Origin: Verrucomicrobiota bacterium
GTDB taxonomy: Bacteria > Verrucomicrobiota > Verrucomicrobiia > Chthoniobacterales > JAFAMB01
Length of the DNA stretch: 64,000 nucleotides
NCBI GenBank assembly: GCA_019247695.1
Contig: JAFBAP010000112.1
Span: 34,714 to 98,713, forward strand
Direction: 5' to 3'
How positions within the stretch are numbered: the first letter of the stretch is position 1; each line of letters starts with the position of its first letter. The position numbers and the translations under genes are program-made. The notes under the pieces are model-generated. The model had not been told where the DNA came from. It was given only the letters and a program-made list of their open reading frames with translations, and made no database searches. Of the stretch, positions 57,343-64,000 are shown one piece after another.

Positions 57343-58419
57343 TTACGCCGTAGCGGCTGCATTCGGCCCGAACGAGGGGACCTCCCCCAACGCGTTACCG
57401 GGACCGCTCGGGGCGGAACAAAACCGCTCGCGGTATTGGCTCGGCGAAATCCCGAGGGCCCGCAGAAAGGCCCGGCGCATTAGTTCCGCACTGCTGAAGC
57501 CGCAACTCGAGGCAATGGCTTCCACGCTTTGGTTCGTTTGCTCAAGCAGGTGCCGGGCCGCCTCCACCCGAAGTTGTTCGACGTAATGGGCCGGCCCGGT
57601 GCCCAGCTCCTCCGCGAAAACGCGGCTAAAGTTGCGCCGGCTCATCGCCGCACGCGCGGCCAATTGGTCGACTGATAAACCTTTATCCAGGTTCTCGAGA
57701 ACCCAAACCAAAAGCTCCTGGAGCGGTTTACGAGCGGCGCCCTGTGCGTCCAGCAATCGGCTGAACTGCGCTTGGGTGCCGGGTCGCCTCAAAAAGAGCA
57801 CCAAGTCGCGAGCCACCGCGAGGGCCAACTCGCCGCCCAAGTCTTCTTCGACCAACGCCAGCGACAGGTCCATCCCGGCCGTCACCCCGGCTGAGGTGTA
57901 GAGGTTGCCCTCGCGCCGCCAGATCGGGCCCGGATCCACCACCACCCGCGGGAAGCGGGCGGCCAAGTCGGCGGCAAACGCCCAGTGCGTCGTGACCCGG
58001 CAGCCGTCCAGCAGCCCGGCTTCGGCCAGCATGAAGGCCCCGGTGCAGACCGAGCCCAGGCGGCGCACCCGCGGCGCCATGCGGGTAAGCCATTCCAGCA
58101 CGCCCGGCGCGCGGCAGGAGCGTGCCCCCACGCCGCCGGCCACCAACAGCGTATCCACCGGGTTGCCGAGCCGTTGATAGGGGCGGTGGGCCAGGAGCGA
58201 AAGGCCGCCATTGCCCGCAATGCGGGGTCCCCTTCCGGTAGTCACCACCTCAACCCGGTACGGCTCAACCGGGCGCTTGGCATAACGGTTGGCGGTGGCA
58301 AAGACCTGAAACGGGCCCACCACGTCCAGTTCGTTGACGGGCGGAATGGCCAGGATGGCGATGCGCCTTCGGGGCTGAAAGCGACCGTGGCCCTCGGTGG
58401 GTGGCTTTTTGGGTTGCAT
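57343..58419 (-). CDS. GlxA-type AraC-family regulator with DJ-1/PfpI domain
   Basis: About 358 residues from the ATG starting MQPKKPP; upstream residues in the frame are not conserved. The N-terminal DJ-1/PfpI domain has AILAIPPVNELDVVGPFQVF and LGSVCTGAFMLAEAGLLDGCRVTTHWAFA. The C-terminal AraC domain has two HTHs: LSVDQLAARAAMSRRNFSRVFAEELG and SVEAIASSCGFSSAELMRRAFLRALGISPSQYRERF. GlxA-type regulators respond to small metabolites. It diverges from a DJ-1 remnant and SnoaL gene, which it may control. Confidence 0.92.
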   Translation of the reverse strand: MQPKKPPTEGHGRFQPRRRIAILAIPPVNELDVVGPFQVFATANRYAKRPVEPYRVEVVTTGRGPRIAGNGGLSLLAHRPYQRLGNPVDTLLVAGGVGARSCRAPGVLEWLTRMAPRVRRLGSVCTGAFMLAEAGLLDGCRVTTHWAFAADLAARFPRVVVDPGPIWRREGNLYTSAGVTAGMDLSLALVEEDLGGELALAVARDLVLFLRRPGTQAQFSRLLDAQGAARKPLQELLVWVLENLDKGLSVDQLAARAAMSRRNFSRVFAEELGTGPAHYVEQLRVEAARHLLEQTNQSVEAIASSCGFSSAELMRRAFLRALGISPSQYRERFCSAPSGPGNALGEVPSFGPNAAATA

Positions 58420-58563
58420 GACTGGTCGGCCCCGCACGCGTGTGCGCGTACGGGATCCTGACCAGGAAAGCACCAAATGCAGATTGGCGCAAACCGTGGG
58501 GCAATTGTCCTGGCGGCCATACGCCTGGCCCGCGAGATTCATCACAGCACAGAAAGCTACTCC

Positions 58564-58860
58564 ATGAACCCCTCACCTGAGCAAACGCCGCTGCGCATCG
58601 GCTCGCTGCTGTTTCCGCGGCGCGACCAGCTCGATTTTACCGGGCCCTTTGAAGTTTTCTCCCGGCTGCCCGGTGCGAGCCTTCACCTGCGCGTGGAAAC
58701 GAACGATGAAACCGTCTGGGGCCCTGCGTCCCCGCCACGCACCCCGAACCGCCTGCCGCTCGGGGCCTGGCGCGCCGCCCTTGCGGATGACCCCGAGCGT
58801 TTCCTAACCATTGCCGCACCACCGCCAAGGCCCACTAACCACGTAAGAATAAATCCATGA
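58564..58860 (+). pseudogene. N-terminal fragment of a DJ-1/PfpI protein fused to unrelated sequence
   Basis: First ~45 residues (LRIGSLLFPRRDQLDFTGPFEVFSRLPGASLHL) match the start of the complete DJ-1 protein at 60136 (VGCLIFEQMDQIDFTGPFEVLSRMPD). The rest, with no VCTGAL active-site block, is unlike the family. It overlaps the SnoaL gene start by four bases (ATGA). Probably a truncated gene still in an operon position. Confidence 0.65.
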
Positions 58861-59333
58861 ATCTGACCCACATCCACGCCTTCGCCGCTGCGATGCAGCG
58901 CAAAGATCTAGAATCCATGCTGACTCACCTGGCGGATGACATCGTCCTCAAAACCCCGCTCGCGGCCGAGCCTTTCGAGGGTAAAGCCGCCGTAAGGGCG
59001 GTCGTCGAAGCCCTCTTCGAAGTGGTCGACCGGTTCGACCTTCGCGAACTCATGCAGGGCCCCGAGCATGCGTCGCAGTACTTCGGGGTCACGGCCGGCT
59101 CGGAGGAGTTGGACGGTATGGACTATTGGCGCGTCAATGCAGCGGGCCTGATCCAGGAGATGACGGTCCTGTGGCGCCCCCTGCCGGCCGTGGTGGCGGT
59201 GCAGAACCGATTAACCCTCGCCATGGCAAAGCCGCCTCGGACTGGTGCCGACGGGTGCCCTCAAGCGGAGGCGTCACTGAGTGTTAATGAAGCGGCCGCT
59301 ATAAGCGCTAACAACTCATGCCCTCGATGCTGA
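58857..59333 (+). CDS. SnoaL-like (NTF2 superfamily) protein
   Basis: 158 residues. The N-terminal ~120 match the SnoaL/NTF2 layout: HIHAFAAAMQRKDLESMLTHLADDIVLKTPLAAEPFEGKAAVRAVVEALFEVVDRF and a WRVNAAGLIQEMTVLWRP ending. The C-terminal ~40 residues (MAKPPRTGADGCPQAE) are low-complexity and may be an extension after a frameshift. Such small proteins act as enzymes or ligand binders of unknown substrate. Confidence 0.8.
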   Translation: MNLTHIHAFAAAMQRKDLESMLTHLADDIVLKTPLAAEPFEGKAAVRAVVEALFEVVDRFDLRELMQGPEHASQYFGVTAGSEELDGMDYWRVNAAGLIQEMTVLWRPLPAVVAVQNRLTLAMAKPPRTGADGCPQAEASLSVNEAAAISANNSCPRC

Positions 59334-60135
59334 AACCCAAACGAACAACGGGGGCCGGCGCCGGCGGGTTCTGGTGCGGGCCGAAACTAACGGACGCGCG
59401 CGGCCGTTTCGCCAAGGTGGCAAACACCTACACCCAGTGCCAAGGGGGGCCTCCCAAGGCTCGGTCCCGGGATGTAGCTGCAAATGGCCGCCTTATTTCA
59501 AAGTCGGGACAACGACTACGGCGGTTGGGACAAGAGACGGCCCGGTCCGTCCCACCCTGGCCTTTAGTGCTTCAAAAAACGCGAGGGGGGCCGCGCCTGA
59601 AGGACGGCGCCCTTTCCGTCGCATACTCGGGGCCCACCGACCTGCCGCAACTTATGGAAGTTACACCGCAACCATGTGATCGAAGCGCCCGGGTAGCGGG
59701 CGCGCGCTGCACGCCGCTGCAGCGCCCTGCCCATACGGGCCTGTCGACCGCAACGTCTTTGGCCTGCTTCGTGGAGTTTCGTCACGCCCGGGAGCGGCTC
59801 CTGGCCGAGTTTGAACCCGCCGCTGCCCCAGCCGGAGAGCGTCCCACGCCGGCCCCCGGGGCGCGGTTAACCGGCTGCGCTCGCCCGCTGAAGACCTCGC
59901 TTTGCTGGCTACTCTCGGCGGCCGCGCTGGGCGGGGCGCTTTTGGTCGCTTGGCGCCTGTGAGGCGTTTGGCCGGCCGCGATGCTCCGGCATGGCCGCCG
60001 GGAGCGGCCGTTACAAATGTTAGTATAAAGGATAGGTCAAATGGTCACTAAGGATTCAGCCACGACGTCGATTCGTGGCGCCACCACGGACCCCACTTGG
60101 TTTTACAAGATTGATGTTGAGGAGAGATCAGCATT
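59334..60135. other. Stretch without confident genes
   Basis: A frame ending at 59962 has a last hydrophobic segment (SLCWLLSAAALGGALLVAWRL) preceded by a Pro/Ala-rich linker; it might be the end of an anchored protein but its body is unlike any family. The following ~170 bases are the upstream region of the DJ-1 gene with a GAGGAGA Shine-Dalgarno. Confidence 0.35.
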
Positions 60136-60882
60136 ATGAGCGTTGCTTTGTTCGTTGGCGAGAGATCCAGGCCGCAAATTACAACGCGGGCGCTTTCTGT
60201 GGGCTGCCTGATCTTCGAGCAGATGGATCAGATCGACTTCACGGGGCCGTTTGAAGTTCTTTCGCGCATGCCGGACACAACCGTTCAGATCATCGGGAAA
60301 GCACTTGCGCCTGTTCGCGACGCGCAGGGGCTTCGGCTTTCGCCGGAGGTGAGCATTGCGGAAGCGGGACTATTTGATGTTTTGCTCGTGCCCGGCGGTT
60401 ATGGACAGCAGGCGCTGATGCACGATGTAGAAGTGCTTGAGCTCCTCCGCAAGCACGTACAGAGGGAAAAGCTCCTGTTTTCGGTCTGCACCGGAGCCCT
60501 GCTGTGTGGTGCAGCGGGTGTGCTCGCGGGAAGACCGGTGACGACTCATTGGAGTGCCCGGCATCTGATGCGGTATTACGGAGCGGTTCTTGTGGATGCA
60601 AGGGTCGTGGTCGATGGCAACCTCATCAGCGCCGCCGGCGTGACGGCGGGGCTGGATGCGGCGCTGGCGCTGGTCTCTCTGTTGCGCGGCGATGCGGCGG
60701 CTCAGGAGATCCAGCTTGCCATTGAGTACGCGCCGAACCCCGTCTTTCACGCCGGGACTCCCGAGGGTGCGCCGGCTGAGGTGCTTAAGAGCTTTCAGAA
60801 GAAGTACGAGCCGATCGGGACTGTAAGGGAGACGGAGGCAATTCGCTATGCGGCAAACGACGCACGCTCGCGTACGCGCTGA
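60136..60882 (+). CDS. DJ-1/PfpI family protein, isonitrile hydratase-like
   Basis: 248 residues starting after GAGGAGA. The domain reads VGCLIFEQMDQIDFTGPFEVLSRMP, LLVPGGYGQQALM and FSVCTGALLCGAAGVLAGRPVTTHW; the Cys in VCTGA and the Asp in QIDFTG match the catalytic Cys and Asp of isonitrile hydratase-type members. The C-terminal AIEYAPNPVFHAGTPEGAPAEV is the usual InhA ending. It precedes an alpha/beta hydrolase gene by about 50 bases, probably co-transcribed. Confidence 0.87.
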   Translation: MSVALFVGERSRPQITTRALSVGCLIFEQMDQIDFTGPFEVLSRMPDTTVQIIGKALAPVRDAQGLRLSPEVSIAEAGLFDVLLVPGGYGQQALMHDVEVLELLRKHVQREKLLFSVCTGALLCGAAGVLAGRPVTTHWSARHLMRYYGAVLVDARVVVDGNLISAAGVTAGLDAALALVSLLRGDAAAQEIQLAIEYAPNPVFHAGTPEGAPAEVLKSFQKKYEPIGTVRETEAIRYAANDARSRTR

Positions 60883-60933
60883 GCTGCCCGGTTTGTCACT
60901 CAATAACAAACTGAACATCCAATTTGCATTGTG

Positions 60934-61719
60934 ATGCGGGAATCCATGAAAGTTCAGGGTCTTTCCATTCATGTTGAGCAGCACGGCTCAACAGAGCCGG
61001 CCATCATCTTCCTGCACTATTGGGGAGGCACTTCGCGGACCTGGAGCCGGGTTGCTGCCCAGCTGCAGGGTAAATTTAGGACGATGGCTTATGACGCGCG
61101 CGGTTGGGGGCGATCGGACAAGCCAGCGGCCGGATATGCACTGGCTGATCTGGCTGACGAAGTGCTGACGCTCGCCCGTGGACTGGGAGTCAATCAGTTT
61201 GTGCTGGTGGGTCACTCGCTGGGCGGCAAGATCGCGCAGCTTGCCGCGTCGCGCAGGCCTGCCGGGCTTCTTGGCTTGGTGCTGGTCGCTCCTGCTCCGC
61301 CCACGCCTCTGCGATTTCCCGACGAAATGCGCGAAACCCAGATACACGCTTATGACGATCGGGAGAATGTACTCCGGACCACCGCTTTTCTGAGCGCGCG
61401 GACGCCCCCTCCGGAAATCGTGGAACAGATCGTGGAGGACAGCCTGTCCGGGTCACGGGAAGCTACGCTGGCATATCCCACGGCCTCCATCCTTGAAGAC
61501 ATCTCCTCCGAAGTTCCCAAGATTGCGGTTCCAGCGCTCGTTTTGGCCGGCGAACTCGATCAGCTCGACTCGATCGAGCAGCACAAGCGCGAGGTGGTGG
61601 CGCGGATCGCAACTGCGCGGTTTGAGGTCATCCCGCGTAGCGGGCATCTCCTCCCGATTGATGAACCCGAGGAGTTGGCCAGACGCATCGAAAACTTTGT
61701 GTTGTCCCTGAGCACGTGA
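60934..61719 (+). CDS. Alpha/beta hydrolase
   Basis: About 261 residues. Nucleophile elbow GHSLGGKIAQLAA with Ser, oxyanion motif LHYWGGTSRTW, acid in VLAGELDQLDSIEQ and base His in IPRSGHLLPIDEPEELA. No signal peptide, so cytoplasmic. Substrate unknown; proximity to the InhA-like gene suggests a shared detoxification or catabolic route. A GTG three bases earlier and an ATG four codons later are alternative starts. Confidence 0.9.
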   Translation: MRESMKVQGLSIHVEQHGSTEPAIIFLHYWGGTSRTWSRVAAQLQGKFRTMAYDARGWGRSDKPAAGYALADLADEVLTLARGLGVNQFVLVGHSLGGKIAQLAASRRPAGLLGLVLVAPAPPTPLRFPDEMRETQIHAYDDRENVLRTTAFLSARTPPPEIVEQIVEDSLSGSREATLAYPTASILEDISSEVPKIAVPALVLAGELDQLDSIEQHKREVVARIATARFEVIPRSGHLLPIDEPEELARRIENFVLSLST

Positions 61720-62086
61720 AAAGCCGGCAATCGCTTCCAGAAGAAGCTACTCCGTCAGCGCAGTAAGCATTGCGTTTCGAGGGGTCGGCCGCGTTTCAGT
61801 TGACGCATTCAGCGCATTGCACTCCTTGAACGATGCCGTTAACGAACGATTTTTGACGTTTGGTGTCGTGACCCCTGAAAATGGATTTGGGCGCGGCGGC
61901 TTTTGTCGTTTTTAATCAAATCGTTCAGTAGTGCAATTGGAGCCAGATTTTTGCAGTTAAATCGGGTTCTTGGCCACTTTTGGTGAAACGGCCTGAGGCG
62001 CGCGATATCGGGGGTTGTGCAACTTCCTCCTTTTCGGTTACCGGTTCCGGTCGGCCTGCAACTCGTGGGCGGAGAGCTTGATCCGG
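61720..62086. other. Intergenic stretch with short repeats
   Basis: No gene. It contains AAATCGTTCAGTAGTGCAAT (61918 on) and TTTTTGCAGTTAAATCG (61948-61964), related to motifs near 38869 and 57057. Confidence 0.4.
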
Positions 62087-62283
62087 TCCAGGGGGTTGTC
62101 GCCCTGAGTCTTGAGTTCCCAACAGACGCGCTTCTTCTGCCCGCGTTGCGAGGCGTCGACCAATCGCGTGCGCAGCCGCTACCAGCGAACCCTGGCCGAT
62201 CTGACCTGGGGCGACTGGTCAGTCCGCTTGGGCTTAACCGTGCGCAAATGCTTCTGCGGTAACCCGCACTACGGGCGGCGGAT
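62087..62283 (+). mobile_element. ISL3-family transposase N-terminal fragment
   Basis: The frame reads SSQQTRFFCPRCEASTNRVRSRYQRTLADLTWGDWSVRLGLTVRKCFCGNPHYGRRIFR, the zinc-ribbon and HTH start of ISL3 transposases (CPxC...H.RY.R.L.DL). The rest of the IS is missing. It abuts the truncated response-regulator gene on the opposite strand. Confidence 0.85.
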
Positions 62284-62715
62284 CTTTAGGTGGCCTCCCC
62301 CGTTTAATCGGTTGCATAAACGGGGCTCAACCGGGCGACGTCGCCCGCCCGCGTCGGTTCGCTTTGGCCCGCGCACGGGCCCAGGCCCCTTGAGCACGGC
62401 CGCCCGCCGGCAGCGTCTTGGCCGGGTCCCCCGCCTCGAAGGGGCGCGCTCGGCGTGGCCGGTGGTGAACACCAGCCGCGGGGCCTGGGGCAGCAGGTCC
62501 AACTGCGTGGCCAGCGACAGGCCGTCTTGGCCCGGCAGGCGGATGTCCAGGAACACCGCGTCGGGGCGCCGCTCGGCGCACAGGGCCAGAGCCGCGGCCG
62601 CCTCGGTGGCGGTGCCGACGACCTCCACCTGGCAGGCGTCGTCCAACAGCGTGGCCAGGTACTGGGCCGCCAACGGTTCGTCCTCCACGATGAGGGCACG
62701 GATGCGGATCCACAT
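62269..62715 (-). pseudogene. LytTR-type response regulator, receiver domain only, truncated
   Basis: Residues 1-~90 form a receiver: ALIVEDEPLAAQYLATLLDD, phosphoacceptor in AVFLDIRLPGQDG, and VFTTGHAERAP. The later KP motif and the LytTR DNA-binding domain are absent; instead the frame runs into Arg-rich sequence and the ISL3 remnant. It follows a LytS-like kinase gene by 27 bases, so it was its partner. Confidence 0.78.
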
Positions 62716-62742
62716 GACAACAAGCGTAAAGGCAGGGTTAGC

Positions 62743-63525
62743 CTACTGAGTAACCCTTGGTTCTCGAGCCCCCGTGAGTGGCGCGGTTTGCGCCGCGCCC
62801 TCCGGCCGGGTCTGCAGCGGTAGGCGCATCGTCACCGTGGTGCCCTGCTTCAGGGCGCTGCGCACCTCCAGCCGGAAGCAATCTCCAAAGAGGCCCTGCA
62901 GCCGCCGGCGCAACAGGCTCAGCGCGTGCGCCTGCGGGCGCGGCCCGAAGAAAACGCGCTCGACCTCGGCCGGAGCCATCCCCCGGCCGTCGTCGCCAAC
63001 GCTCAGCTCGAGGAACGCGCCGGCTCGACGCGCCGCAAGGCGCAGGCAGCCGGCGTGCGGGCAGGGGTGCAAGCCGTGTTGCACGGCGTTCTCGACCAGG
63101 GGTTGCAGGGAGAAGGGTGGCACCAGGAACTGGTCGATCCCGGGGTCGATGCGTTCCTCGATTCGAAGCGCTGCACGAGCCCCCCGGCCAAGCCGCCGGC
63201 GAGCATGGCCACACCGATGGTGCCCAGCGGCAAGCCGTCGTGCCAGACGGCCAGCCACGTCACAAAGGCCCCGATCGCCAGGCCCACCCAAGGGGCCGGC
63301 CACCAGCCCGGCGGCACACACCGCGACGATGCGCTCGTTTAGCCAACCCGTGTGCCAATCGGCGAGCTCCTCGACGGAGCCGAGCACGGCGAAGATGAGC
63401 AACGCGGTGCCGCGGTCGCGCCCGGCGAGTAACGAGCGTTGCGGCCGCCCGCGGGGCGGCGGCACCAGCGCGAGCACGAAAGCGCTGGTGACCAACACGC
63501 AGACTTTGTCGAGGATGTTCTCCAT
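62743..63525 (-). pseudogene. LytS-type sensor kinase with internal deletion and frameshift
   Basis: Begins with membrane helices like a 5TM-LYT sensor (VCVLVTSAFVLALVPP; RSLLAGRDRGTALLIFAVLGS). A second frame (63003-63317) carries VGLAIGAFVTWLAVWHDGLPLGTIGVAMLAGGLAGGLVQRFE. The C-terminal ATPase resumes at DQFLVPPFSLQPLVENAVQHGL with N-box, and DDGRGMAPAEV. The His_kinase domain with its phospho-His between them is gone. The pair with the truncated regulator is nonfunctional. Confidence 0.8.
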
Positions 63526-63601
63526 GGAAAAAGCGTTTCCTTTCTAGTTGGTCCCGCACCGGGGCGGGCTGACGGAAAATCCCAGCCTTGGGAAAGGGAG
63601 A

Positions 63602-63793
63602 GACGGTTCAGACGGCGACCTGAGTTTGATTCAGGCGCATTCAGCGGCCGCGGAGAAGGTTGCCGATGGTCTTACCGAGTTCGAGACTTACGTTCGCAAC
63701 AACCAGGAGTTTATCCCGAACTTCGGCGAGCGCAGACGGCAAGGCGAAACGATCAGCACGGCATTCGTCGAATCGACGATTATTGAGGTTTAA
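63602..63793 (+). mobile_element. Transposase C-terminal fragment (ISKra4-like)
   Basis: Reads EKVADGLTEFETYVRNNQEFIPNFGERRRQGETISTAFVESTI, a stretch typical of the C-terminus of ISKra4-type transposases (NYGER.R.GE.ISTAFVEST), then a stop. The rest of the element is absent. The remaining bases to 64000 hold a short 28-codon frame after AGGAGG at about 63820 and no recognisable gene. Confidence 0.65.
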
Positions 63794-64000
63794 CAAATAG
63801 GATGATTGAAAAATCAGGAGGGAAAATGGGCATAATCGTATCGGTTAAGTCTCGCCGATCTTGGACAGTTATCCGGCCGGAAAAATTGCGGGATCCGCTC
63901 CCAGAGCGGGCTCGCGGGCAATTGTGGCGTTAGGAACTCGAAAATGTAGTGCAAATTCTTCGCCCGTCTTCTCGTTTTTTGTTGCGTTGGTACAGGGGGT

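Noticed and set aside
1..64000. CRISPR arrays, rRNA or tRNA genes
   Set aside because: No regularly spaced identical repeats with unique spacers, and no conserved RNA-gene sequences were found by eye.

Overview
The window is about 61% GC and looks like a piece of a soil verrucomicrobial (Verrucomicrobiota, Spartobacteria/Chthoniobacter-like) chromosome. The hints are a DUF5069 remnant, a phosphoesterase of the soil PLC type, GH35 and GH31 glycosidases, many sugar transport genes, and clusters of GC-rich palindromes built around GGCCCAACGGGCC and CCCAGGGTTTACCCTGGG. No rRNA, tRNA or CRISPR was recognised, so the taxonomic call is an inference.

Layout. 1-6000: end of a NitT/TauT ABC ATPase gene, a double-domain KaiC-like ATPase with a tandem-repeat promoter, a decayed phospholipase C, a small secreted protein overlapping an M15 carboxypeptidase, and a quinone oxidoreductase. 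6000-17980: a GlpSTPQV-like ABC importer operon (binding protein, two permeases, a small membrane protein, two ATPases), 3-methyladenine glycosylase and a secreted GH35 beta-galactosidase, bracketed by two related palindrome clusters. 17980-31600: Dabb protein, ClC-channel remnant, EamA transporter, FRG-domain protein, MgtC/DUF4010 protein, Fsr-like MFS, a cysteine-free molybdopterin-fold protein, a shikimate-dehydrogenase-like enzyme with a cupin partner facing a divergent FGGY sugar kinase, and an ArsR-type regulator facing a DHA2 efflux pump. 31800-39900: a broken CheB/histidine-kinase gene, an intact hybrid kinase, a YHS protein, a GntP permease and a secreted protein. 41000-50700: an alkyltransferase-like DNA repair protein, a GntR regulator whose start codon lies in a perfect 30-bp palindrome, an SSS symporter followed by fused remnants of araA and araD, a candidate clan CD (caspase-like) protein and a GH31 alpha-glycosidase. 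50700-64000: repeats, a JAMM-domain protein, DUF5069 and TniB/TniQ remnants, a small HTH protein, MOSC, a shikimate dehydrogenase, GlxA and DJ-1/PfpI genes, SnoaL, an alpha/beta hydrolase, and a disrupted LytS/LytR-type pair next to ISL3 and other transposase scraps.

The genes mostly serve plant-polysaccharide sugar use: GH35, GH31, an FGGY kinase, GntP, SSS and ABC uptake, with a lost arabinose branch. The most striking general feature is decay: many genes survive only as an N-terminal piece stitched to a C-terminal piece, with frameshifts and apparent CGA-to-TGA stops. The most interesting intact items are the ABC importer whose two ATPases carry complementary defects, the clan CD-like protein, the operator palindrome, and a 54-bp repeat found at three sites.
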